Source of the DNA: UBA3792 sp964426415
GTDB taxonomy: Bacteria > Bacillota > Clostridia > Christensenellales > CAG-138
Assembly: GCA_964426415.1 (NCBI GenBank)
Contig: CAYRQM010000044.1
Span: 1 to 12,939, forward strand
Length of the DNA: 12,939 nucleotides
Reading direction: 5' to 3'
Each line of letters starts with the position of its first letter. The stretch's first letter is position 1. A program made the translations under genes and the position numbers. Positions 1 to 6,113 of this stretch are shown piece by piece. The notes under the pieces are model-generated. The model saw nothing but the letters and a program-made list of their open reading frames with translations, was not told the DNA's origin and made no database searches.

Positions 1-19
1 GGATCTCGCATGTAAGCGG

Positions 20-55
20 GAGATTCTTCCTCGCTGACGCTTCGTCAGAATGACA
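20..55. repeat. Hairpin-forming intergenic repeat-like element
   Basis: The segment contains a perfect inverted repeat, CTGACG (34-39) and CGTCAG (43-48) around a CTT loop, flanked by ATTCT and AGAAT. Read on the minus strand it begins GTCATTCTGACG and ends AAGAATCTC. It resembles the GTCATTCTGA...GAAGAATCT class of short palindromic repeats scattered between genes in many bacterial genomes. Only one copy is in this window, so dispersal is inferred from general knowledge. It lies just past the 3' end of the decayed carboxypeptidase gene. Confidence 0.45.
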
Positions 56-1039
56 CCGCGGGGCGGGAAACACGCGGATTTGTTGACATTTGCATTGGGA
101 AACCCGTGTACAAGATACTTGAGGTTGCTTGGCATTCTTCACGCGGCCGCGTAACGGTACGGGTGACGCACACACGGTTTCGCTTATGGTCTGCCGCTTC
201 CTGCAGGGTTGTGCGCAGCGCGACTGCGGCAAATCCGTAGTCCAGCAGGGCGGCGGCTGCCGCATACCGGTCCTTGGCGTGCAGCACGACGCCGCAAAGC
301 TGCGTCCCGTCCCGTTCGGCGGCAAATACCAAGCATTGTCCCGCGTTCTTCGTCGTGCCCGTCTTGACCCCGTTCGCGCCCGCGTAACGCCCCAGCAGCC
401 GATTCGTGTTGCGCAAATTGCGCGCGCCCGCGTCGGACGTCATGCAATGCGTGCGCGACGCGACCACCGTGCGAAACGTCTCGTTGCCCATGGCAAACGA
501 TGCCAGCTGCGCCAGCTCCCGCGCCGTGGTGCAATGCCCCTTGGCGTCCTGCCCGTGCGGGTTGCAGTAATGCGTGTTCAAAAGTCCCATCTCGGCGGCG
601 CGTGCGTTCATGTGATCGCAAAACGATTCCGTGCTGCCGTCCACCGCAATGGCGATGGCAATGGCGGCGTCGTTTCCCGAAGGCAGCATCAGCCCGTACA
701 ACAGCTCCATCAGTGGCATCGTTTCATCCTTTTCAAATGCACGCTTGATCCATGTACCGAAAGCGCCCCCTTGGGCACCGATACCCACTCGTCCAAACGG
801 TTCGATTCGATGCACAACAGCGCCGTCATAATCTTTGTCGTGCTTGCCATGGGCAGCGGCGTGTCCGCATGGTACGCATACAAAACGCGCCCCGTGTTGA
901 CTTCCATCACGATCGCCCCGTATGCCAACGCTCTGGGTGCCGCGTTGCCTTGCGCCATGCCGCTTGGCACGGCAGCCGTGGTGAGCAGCAGCAACAGCCC
1001 CAAAACCATCCCCACAATCCGAAGCAATCCTCGATTCAT
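45..1039 (-). pseudogene. Frameshifted and truncated D-alanyl-D-alanine carboxypeptidase (DacF-like paralogue)
   Basis: This is a second copy of the penicillin-binding carboxypeptidase found intact at 1899-3008. The 5' part (ATG at 1037-1039, a GGAGG about ten bases upstream, hydrophobic signal peptide, MASTTK active-site motif) is in one frame and stops near 710. The rest (LLYGLM, SGN, NGVKTG) is in another frame. Comparing GSSVHL...EKDET with GSSMYLEYGEQ in the intact copy puts the break near 733-736, and restoring one G after CATTTG would rejoin the frames. All three catalytic motifs survive but cannot be made as one chain. Similarity to the paralogue ends after DYGFA, near 230; the second frame runs open to 45 with unrelated residues, so the PBP5-type C-terminal domain is missing. 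The two defects together favour a real pseudogene, although a base-calling error at the frameshift is possible. Confidence 0.8.
83..112 (+). promoter_or_regulatory. Orphan promoter-like sequence (TTGACA-N18-TGTACA)
   Basis: A perfect -35 hexamer TTGACA (83-88) lies 18 bases before TGTACA (107-112). No plausible plus-strand gene follows; transcription from here would run antisense into the decayed carboxypeptidase. The 21 bases at 71-91 match 18 of 21 bases at 4060-4080, which carry the -35 region of the GIY-YIG gene. It may be the leftover promoter of a lost gene. Confidence 0.3.
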
Positions 1040-1065
1040 CTCGCTCGATCCTCCGTCTTCCCTCC

Positions 1066-1094
1066 ATTCTACCAATCGTATGAACGATTTTCAA
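1066..1094 (-). promoter_or_regulatory. Sigma-A-type promoter of the decayed carboxypeptidase gene
   Basis: On the minus strand TTGAAA (1089-1094) and TAGAAT (1066-1071) are separated by exactly 17 bases, about 26 bases upstream of the ATG at 1039. It sits just downstream of the rluB terminator, so the paralogue had its own transcription start. The promoter appears intact although the gene is broken. The spacer also holds CATACGAT, which resembles a sigma-E -10, but I see no fitting -35 for that factor. Confidence 0.6.
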
Positions 1095-1100
1095 CGCAGA

Positions 1101-1134
1101 TAAAAGGAATCGCATGTCGAAACGTGCGATTCCT
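1101..1134 (-). terminator. Rho-independent terminator of the DUF2953-gerW-dacF-rluB operon
   Basis: On the minus strand, AGGAATCGCA pairs with TGCGATTCCT; with the inner bases this gives a stem of about 13 bp closed by a tetraloop. A TTTT run (1101-1104) follows at once. It starts 30 bases after the rluB stop codon. Confidence 0.85.
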
Positions 1135-1163
1135 GTCAAGTGCCGTGGTGAATTTTTGTTGGA

Positions 1164-1880
1164 TTATGCCTTACAGCAGGCGACGAGGCCTTCGATCTCG
1201 GACGGGGTGAGGTACCGCCAATCGCCGGGACGCATGGTGCCGATGCGCAGGTTGCCGTACGCTTCCCGCTTGAGGCGCAGGGTGCGATGGCCGACGGCTT
1301 CGAGCATACGGCGGATCTGTCGGTTTCTGCCCTCATGGATGGTGATGGAAAACGCCGTGCCGCCCGTGGTCGCCTGTCGGATGTTGGTGATTTTGGCGGG
1401 TGCGGTCATGCCGTCGTCCAGCGTCACGCCGTTGGTGAGCGCGGCAATCTCGCTTGGGGAAAGCTGCCCGTCGCAGATGACGCGATAGGTTTTTTCTACG
1501 CCGTAGCGGGGATGCATCAAGAGGTTGGCAAGCGCGCCGTCGTTGGTGAGCAGCAGCAGCCCTTCGGAGTTGAGGTCGAGCCTGCCCACGTTGTACAGGC
1601 GGTACGGCAGCGATTGCACGTATTCCTGCACGGTGCGGCGACCCGATTCGTCGTGGGACGTGCTGACCACGCCGCGTGGCTTGTACAGCATCAGCACAAC
1701 GCGCTGCTCCTGCAGGGCGAGCGGCTTGCCGTCCAAGCAAACCGTATCCGTTTCGGGCTCCACCGACATGCCGATGGACGCCAAGGTGCCGTTGACGGTG
1801 ACCCGTCCCGCCTCGATGAGCGTTTCACAAGCGCGGCGCGAAGCCACCCCGCAATCCGCCATGAATTTTTGCAGCCGCAT
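1164..1880 (-). CDS. rluB: Ribosomal large subunit pseudouridine synthase, RluB/RsuA family
   Basis: The protein has 238 residues, the usual size for the family. It isomerises a uridine of ribosomal RNA to pseudouridine in the cytoplasm; 23S rRNA is the likely substrate by similarity to RluB. An N-terminal S4 RNA-binding domain spans about residues 1-48 (MRLQKFMADCGVASRR). The catalytic motif is GRLDLNSEGLLLLTNDG with the catalytic aspartate at residue 102, followed by the family motif EGRNRQIRRM. A strong ribosome binding site, GAGGGGGG, lies just before the ATG, which is 18 bases after the dacF stop. It is the last gene of the operon and is followed by a terminator. Pairing with a sporulation carboxypeptidase and GerW is common in Clostridia. 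The exact rRNA position modified cannot be read from the sequence. Confidence 0.93.
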   Translation of the reverse strand: MRLQKFMADCGVASRRACETLIEAGRVTVNGTLASIGMSVEPETDTVCLDGKPLALQEQRVVLMLYKPRGVVSTSHDESGRRTVQEYVQSLPYRLYNVGRLDLNSEGLLLLTNDGALANLLMHPRYGVEKTYRVICDGQLSPSEIAALTNGVTLDDGMTAPAKITNIRQATTGGTAFSITIHEGRNRQIRRMLEAVGHRTLRLKREAYGNLRIGTMRPGDWRYLTPSEIEGLVACCKA

Positions 1881-1898
1881 ATGCCCCCCTCGGTGCGA

Positions 1899-3008
1899 TC
1901 ATTGCAAAAACAGTGTCAGCACCGCATTGAGATAGAATTGGAAGTCGACCCGTGCCACCGTGTCCGTTGCAACGATGGGCACGGCGTACTTGGCGTCGTT
2001 GACGGTGACGACCATCTCGCCCACCGTTTGTCCTGCCGCGACCGGCGCAAGCACCACGTCGAACAGGGTGGCGCGCACCGTGACCGTGTCGGTGCCGTCC
2101 TTCCTTATCGGAATCAGTATACCTTCTTTTGGCGACGCTGCCAACTCTTTTTTTACGCCGCCCGCCACGGGAAGGAAAAACACCTCCCCGACGTCGATCT
2201 GCTCCTGCATTTCATATTGCGCGAAGCCGAAGTCCAGCAGTGATTTCGCGGCATTCCACATATCGCCGCAGTTCAGAACGACGCCGCAAAGCTGCATGCC
2301 GTCCCGCTTTGCCGCAAAGACGAGGCACTTTCCCGCCGCCATGGTATAGCCCGTCTTGACGCCGTTTCCGCCGTCATACTGCCACAGCAATCGGTTCTTG
2401 TTCTTGATGGTGCGGACGTGTGCGCCCGAAGTGGTTTCGTAATAGGTCGTGCCCACCACCTTTTGAAACGTGTCGTTTTGCATGGCAAAGCACGCCAACA
2501 CGCCAAGATCGCGCGCCGTAGTGTAGTGCGACGGGTCGTGCAGCCCGTTTGGGTTGCAATAGTTTGTATTGTGCAGTCCAAGCTCGGCGGCGCGCACGTT
2601 CATGTGCTCTGCAAACGCTTCGACGCTGCCGTCCAGCGTGATGACGATGGCGACCGCCGCATCGTTGCCCGACGTGAGCATCAGCCCATAGAGCAGATCC
2701 ACCAGTCGAATCTGCTCCCCGTATTCCAAATACATGGACGAGCCTTCCGTGCCCACCGCCGCGTCGGGAACGGCAACGGTTTCATCCAGCCGTCCCGATT
2801 CGATGCACAAGAGCGCCGTCATGACCTTGGTGGTGCTTGCCATGGGCAGCCGCACGTCCTCGTCTTGGGCGAACAGGACGCGCCCCGTGGTCGCTTCCGC
2901 CAAATACGCGCTGCCCGCCGCGATGGAAGGCGCCGCCTGCGTGGACGCTTGGGGCGTCAGCAGCAACAGCAGCGTCAGGGCAAGCCATGCGCCAAGGATG
3001 CGCTTCAT
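1899..3008 (-). CDS. dacF: D-alanyl-D-alanine carboxypeptidase, DacF-like penicillin-binding protein
   Basis: This serine-type enzyme of 369 residues removes the terminal D-alanine from peptidoglycan stem peptides outside the membrane. A signal peptide covers about residues 1-26 (ALTLLLLLTPQASTQA). All three catalytic motifs are present: S58-T-T-K61, S113-G-N115 and K218-T-G220. A PBP5-type C-terminal beta domain follows from about residue 245, and the end (VDFQFYLNAVLTLFLQ) is hydrophobic and may touch the membrane. The ATG directly follows the gerW stop codon (TAAATG), and AAGGAG inside the end of gerW supplies the ribosome binding site, so the two are probably translationally coupled. Position beside gerW and DUF2953 suggests a role in the spore cortex, by analogy with DacF/DacB; this is inference and a vegetative role is possible. 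A broken paralogue lies at 45-1039. Confidence 0.93.
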   Translation of the reverse strand: MKRILGAWLALTLLLLLTPQASTQAAPSIAAGSAYLAEATTGRVLFAQDEDVRLPMASTTKVMTALLCIESGRLDETVAVPDAAVGTEGSSMYLEYGEQIRLVDLLYGLMLTSGNDAAVAIVITLDGSVEAFAEHMNVRAAELGLHNTNYCNPNGLHDPSHYTTARDLGVLACFAMQNDTFQKVVGTTYYETTSGAHVRTIKNKNRLLWQYDGGNGVKTGYTMAAGKCLVFAAKRDGMQLCGVVLNCGDMWNAAKSLLDFGFAQYEMQEQIDVGEVFFLPVAGGVKKELAASPKEGILIPIRKDGTDTVTVRATLFDVVLAPVAAGQTVGEMVVTVNDAKYAVPIVATDTVARVDFQFYLNAVLTLFLQ

Positions 3009-3467
3009 TTATTCCGCTCCTTGCTCTGCGTCCTTTTTGTCGCCGCAATCGCAGTTGTCGCCGCATTTGCACTGGGAGGAGCAAGCGCACACCGCGTCCT
3101 TCAGCTCCCGCATGACGGACGGAATGAGCTGCACCAACCGATCCAGCGTGTTGTCGCACTCGGTGGACAGCAGCGTCGCCTGTCCGCTGCGCAGGCAAAG
3201 GAACGCTTTGGGCGTGATGGTGACGCCCACGACGCTGGCGCCGATGAAGGGATAGTCGTCGGCGTCCGAGCCCGTCTGCCCTTTGCGCAAAACGGTCTGG
3301 GTGGGGAAATCGCCGCCGCCCGCCAGCATGCCCAGACTGACCTTGGACACGGGAATCACCACCGCGCCGCCCTCGCCGTAGATGGGGCTGCCCACGATGG
3401 TGTTCACGTCCACGATCGTCTTAATCTTTTCCATGGTCGTTTGTAAAATGGATTCAACCGGATGCAT
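3009..3467 (-). CDS. ytfJ: Spore germination protein GerW (YtfJ family) with a Cys-x-Cys tail
   Basis: The protein has 152 residues. YtfJ/GerW is a forespore-made protein needed for normal germination in Bacillus subtilis; its biochemical role is not settled. Family features are the N-terminal helix (about residues 4-18), VGSPIYGEGGAVVIPVSKVS (residues 25-44) with a following GMLAGGGDF, and the segment PFIGASVVGVTITPKAFLCL (73-92). In typical members that last segment has a glycine-rich GGGSGxGV stretch, here largely replaced. The C-terminus is unusual: six cysteines at residues 127, 129, 133, 135, 139 and 141 form three Cys-x-Cys pairs spaced every six residues, then an acidic end. The start is supported by AAGAGG upstream of ATG. 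The gene overlaps the end of the DUF2953 gene by 14 bases and abuts dacF. Family assignment is firm; metal binding by the tail is inference. Confidence 0.9.
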   Translation of the reverse strand: MHPVESILQTTMEKIKTIVDVNTIVGSPIYGEGGAVVIPVSKVSLGMLAGGGDFPTQTVLRKGQTGSDADDYPFIGASVVGVTITPKAFLCLRSGQATLLSTECDNTLDRLVQLIPSVMRELKDAVCACSSQCKCGDNCDCGDKKDAEQGAE

Positions 3468-4029
3468 AGAATTGCCTCTTTTCTTGAATGGTATCGGTAG
3501 TCTTTGCAGGATTTGTGCGCATTATGCGCCATGCCCGCACCACGCCCCACAGGCACTTGAGCGGTAAAACAAGCGCCATGCCGTTGAGGGTAAGCCGCGC
3601 CATGGAAGCCGCAAACGACGGCTTGCCCGAAACCGTGCCCTGTTCCGAAATGCGCGGCGTCAGGCAGGAGAGCGCCACGACGCCAAGCCCCAAAAGCAGC
3701 ACGGAATGGGCGGGATCGTCCCGCACGCCCACCGTCAGCACGCTGTCGGTGCGCAAAATGCGCACGCCGTCCCACACGCCGTCCCACGCGGAGGGCGCCC
3801 GCTTTTGCAGCAGCGGCGCCCGTTTCCTTTTATAACAAAGCGTGAAGTATGGCTTTGAAAACAGCGCAATCCGCAGCCGAATCGGAATGGGAATCAGCCC
3901 AAAGAGCCACGCCGTTGCCCGCACCGCCACGCCGCGCACGCCCGCACGCACCCGCACCGTCACCACGATGGGCACGGCAAGCAGCAGCAAAAGAAACAAC
4001 AGCACGAACAACACAAGCAACCACACCAT
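3454..4029 (-). CDS. DUF2953 family membrane-anchored protein (YtfI-like)
   Basis: The protein has 191 residues and no known biochemical function. One strong transmembrane helix covers about residues 2-24 (VWLLVLFVLLFLLLLLAVPI), followed by VTVRVRAG, a beta-type segment and a basic stretch (CYKRKRAPLLQKRAP). A second hydrophobic stretch lies near residues 109-124 and a third near 150-168. I assign DUF2953 from the N-terminal pattern and from its place directly before gerW/ytfJ, as with ytfI-ytfJ in Bacillus. The start at 4027-4029 is chosen because the hydrophobic helix begins there; the frame stays open further upstream, but those residues do not look like protein. There is no Shine-Dalgarno before this ATG, and a -10-like element ends five bases upstream, so the mRNA may be leaderless. 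It overlaps gerW by 14 bases and heads the operon. Confidence 0.78.
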   Translation of the reverse strand: MVWLLVLFVLLFLLLLLAVPIVVTVRVRAGVRGVAVRATAWLFGLIPIPIRLRIALFSKPYFTLCYKRKRAPLLQKRAPSAWDGVWDGVRILRTDSVLTVGVRDDPAHSVLLLGLGVVALSCLTPRISEQGTVSGKPSFAASMARLTLNGMALVLPLKCLWGVVRAWRIMRTNPAKTTDTIQEKRQFYASG

Positions 4030-4034
4030 ATCGC

Positions 4035-4064
4035 TATTGTTGCCCAAGTTGCAAAAATCCACAC
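4035..4064 (-). promoter_or_regulatory. Possible forespore (sigma-F-like) promoter of the DUF2953-gerW operon
   Basis: On the minus strand GGCAACAATA (4035-4044) fits the sigma-F -10 pattern GGNRANAMTW at every position. A weak -35 match, GTGTG, lies 15 bases further upstream (4060-4064). The -10 ends five bases before the ATG. The match is suggestive only: the -35 is poor. Confidence 0.35.
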
Positions 4065-4071
4065 GGATTTG

Positions 4072-4101
4072 TTGGCGTTTTCTCGCACGGTCTGCTATAC
4101 T
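4072..4101 (+). promoter_or_regulatory. Sigma-A-type promoter of the GIY-YIG gene, leaderless arrangement
   Basis: TTGGCG (4072-4077) and TATACT (4096-4101) are separated by 18 bases. TATACT ends six bases before the ATG at 4108, so the expected transcription start falls on or next to the A of the start codon. No Shine-Dalgarno is present. Confidence 0.65.
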
Positions 4102-4107
4102 GTCGGC

Positions 4108-4449
4108 ATGGAAACGCGGTATGTGGTGTATATGCTCTCTTGCGCCGACGGCTCTCTTTACACGGGCGTCACGGTCGATTTGGCGCGCCGCTTTCTTGCG
4201 CATCACGACCGCACCAAGGCGGGCGCCAAGTACACGCACGGATTTGGCGCGGTTGCGGTGGCGGCGGCTTGGCAAGCGGCGGACAAGACGGCGGCGTATC
4301 GTTTGGAATACTACATCAAGCGTCTGACCCGTGCGCAAAAATGCGCCCTCATCGAAACCGACGACTTTGCCGCGCTTTCCCGCCGCGGTGTGGACGCCGC
4401 CGCGTATGTGCGCATTCCCGACGTCATGCTGCCCGTTCCTTCCATTTAA
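4108..4449 (+). CDS. GIY-YIG nuclease family protein (UPF0213/YhbQ-like)
   Basis: This is a small single-domain protein of 113 residues, a normal size for the group. The GIY-YIG signature appears as V6-V7-Y8 and Y18-T19-G20 in YVVYMLSCADGSLYTGVTVD. R27 or R28 in DLARRFLAHH and E67 in YRLEYYIKRLTRAQK match the conserved arginine and metal-binding glutamate. Members are thought to cut DNA with a divalent metal ion, perhaps in repair, but the substrate here is unknown. I start at METRYVVYML because relatives begin this way and because an extension upstream would run through the -10 promoter box. The mRNA is probably leaderless. The gene is a single transcription unit, diverging from DUF2953 and ending in its own terminator before the germinant receptor operon. 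Confidence 0.9.
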   Translation: METRYVVYMLSCADGSLYTGVTVDLARRFLAHHDRTKAGAKYTHGFGAVAVAAAWQAADKTAAYRLEYYIKRLTRAQKCALIETDDFAALSRRGVDAAAYVRIPDVMLPVPSI

Positions 4450-4463
4450 TCGTCCGCATCGCT

Positions 4464-4487
4464 GCGCGTCCTTGGGCGCGCTTTTTT
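4464..4487 (+). terminator. Rho-independent terminator of the GIY-YIG gene
   Basis: GCGCGTC pairs with GGCGCGC (one G-U pair) around a CTTG tetraloop at 4464-4481, followed by six T residues at 4482-4487. It begins 14 bases after the stop codon and separates this gene from the germinant receptor operon. Confidence 0.85.
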
Positions 4488-4488
4488 C

Positions 4489-4518
4489 ACATAGTTTTTG
4501 GATGCTTTGCGCATACTT
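4489..4518 (+). promoter_or_regulatory. Possible sigma-G-like promoter of the germinant receptor operon
   Basis: Only 36 bases separate the upstream terminator from the operon's first ATG. Within them ACATA (4489-4493) and CATACTT (4512-4518) are 18 bases apart. They match the forespore sigma-G pattern GHATR / CATNHTA at four of five and six of seven positions. CATACT ends six bases before the ATG at 4524. No good sigma-A promoter is present. Confidence 0.4.
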
Positions 4519-4523
4519 GCTCT

Positions 4524-6113
4524 ATGAAAAAGAGCCTTTTGGACAGCATCCGATTCGATGAACCGTATACGCGGTTTGAGCTTTTGGAGACGGAACAAGC
4601 GGGAACGCCTCCGTTTTTTGCGCGTTGGAAGGAGCGCCGTCGGGAGAAGCAGGACGAACATCGCACCGTGTTTTCGGCGCTGCGGGAGAATCGGGCGCGC
4701 TTGGAACGACAGTATTTTGCGGCGGAAAACACCGATTTGATTCTGCGCAGCGTGCGGGTGGGCGGCACGGTGGAAGCGCTGGTCGTCTTCATGAACGGGA
4801 TGGCGGACGAGACGCAAATCAACGATTTCATTTTGCGCCCGCTCTTGGACGCGCATTTGGACGGGGTGCGCGCCGCGCAGTACGCCGCCTATCTGATGCA
4901 AAACGTCTTGGAGATGCAGGAGGCGGAACGCCGCGACGACTGGGAAACGGTGCAGACGGCGATTTCGGAGGGGCGCACCGCCGTCTTTTTGGATGGGTGC
5001 AAGGAGGCGGTGCTGCTGGACACCCGCGGCTACGTTTCCCGTTCGATTCCAGAATCCAAGAACGAAGCGGTGGTGATGGGCCCGCATGAGGCGTTCACGG
5101 AGCATTTGCGCAACAATGTCACCCAGCTGCGGCGCATTCTCAAGATGCCCGCCTTCGTGTGCCGCTTTCGGGAGGCGGGCGGGCAGAATCGCACCAAGCT
5201 GGTGGTCGCCTACCGTGCGGGCGTGTGCAATCCCAATCTGTTGGCGGAGGTGACGCGGCGGCTGGACGCCATCGACGTCGATCAGATCGTCTCGGGCGGC
5301 ACCATCGAACAGCTCATCGAAGACCACACCTATCTGCCCATGCCCCAAATGCTCAAGACGGAACGCCCCGATCGCGCCGCGGCGGGCATTATGCAGGGCA
5401 AGGTCGTCCTGTTGGTGGAGGGCAGTCCCTTGGCTTGCGTGCTGCCCGTCACCTTGGGCACGCTGCTGTCCAGCGCCGAGGATACCTATATGCGGCAGCC
5501 CGTAGGCACGCTCGTGCGCCTTGTGCGCATCGTGGGCGCGCTTCTTTCCATTCTCATGCCCGCCTTCTTCTTGGCGTTGGCGCTGCACCACCAAGGACAG
5601 CTTTCGAGCGAGGTGTTGGCAACCGTCACCGCCTCCCGCGTGATGGTCTATATGCCGTTGCCCGTGGAAATGATTTTCCTGCTGCTGGTCTTTCAGCTGG
5701 TGCGTGAAGCGGGACTGCGCGTGCCCGGCTCCATCGGTTACGCCGTCGGCATCATCGGCGGGCTGGTGTTGGGACAGGCGGCGGTGGCGGCGAACATCGT
5801 GTCCACCGTGGTGCTGATTATCGTGGCGCTTTCGGGCTTGGGCAATTTTACCATTCCCGATTACAGCACGCAGGTTTGCGTCGTGTACTATCGCATTTTG
5901 CTGTGCGTCGCGGCGACGATGGGAGGCCTTTTGGGCATTGGTGCGGAGCTTCTTTTGACCATTGCCGTCCTGTCGTCCGTCAAGTCGTTTGGCGTGCCGT
6001 TCTTTGCGCCGCTGGCGCCCGTCACGATGCACAAGGCGTCGCTGTTTGTGCGCGGCAAGGTGCAAAACAATCGCCGCGTCACCGATTATATGAATCCGGA
6101 GGTGCATCCGTGA
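4524..6113 (+). CDS. gerAA: Spore germination receptor subunit A (GerA family)
   Basis: This 529-residue A subunit sits in the inner spore membrane and with B and C forms the receptor that senses germinants. A hydrophilic N-terminal region (about 1-300) carries SRSIPESKNEAVVMGPHEAF (172-191) with LRRIL just after it, and the LPMPQMLKTERPDRAA block (271-286). The membrane part from about residue 300 has several helices and the hallmark REAGLRVPGSIGYAVGIIGG (394-413) followed by GLVLGQAAVAA. Two family positions differ: MGPHEAF for the usual RGPREGF, and no Glu-rich stretch before REAG. I chose ATG 4524 because the reading upstream runs through a terminator and has no gene-like content. No Shine-Dalgarno precedes it, so translation may be leaderless. 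Its stop overlaps the next gene by four bases. The germinant cannot be predicted. Confidence 0.93.
   Translation: MKKSLLDSIRFDEPYTRFELLETEQAGTPPFFARWKERRREKQDEHRTVFSALRENRARLERQYFAAENTDLILRSVRVGGTVEALVVFMNGMADETQINDFILRPLLDAHLDGVRAAQYAAYLMQNVLEMQEAERRDDWETVQTAISEGRTAVFLDGCKEAVLLDTRGYVSRSIPESKNEAVVMGPHEAFTEHLRNNVTQLRRILKMPAFVCRFREAGGQNRTKLVVAYRAGVCNPNLLAEVTRRLDAIDVDQIVSGGTIEQLIEDHTYLPMPQMLKTERPDRAAAGIMQGKVVLLVEGSPLACVLPVTLGTLLSSAEDTYMRQPVGTLVRLVRIVGALLSILMPAFFLALALHHQGQLSSEVLATVTASRVMVYMPLPVEMIFLLLVFQLVREAGLRVPGSIGYAVGIIGGLVLGQAAVAANIVSTVVLIIVALSGLGNFTIPDYSTQVCVVYYRILLCVAATMGGLLGIGAELLLTIAVLSSVKSFGVPFFAPLAPVTMHKASLFVRGKVQNNRRVTDYMNPEVHP

Noticed and set aside
724..748. Programmed ribosomal frameshift in the carboxypeptidase paralogue
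   Set aside because: The site (TTGAAAAGG on the minus strand) is not a canonical slippery heptamer, the intact paralogue needs no shift, and the C-terminal domain is also missing.
129..1103. 324-codon plus-strand open frame
   Set aside because: It lies opposite the decayed carboxypeptidase, has arginine- and histidine-rich content typical of a high-GC antisense frame, and shows no recognisable motif.
3849..4523. Upstream extension of the GerA A-subunit frame to 3849
   Set aside because: It would run across DUF2953, the GIY-YIG gene and a terminator, and its translation has no GerA similarity.
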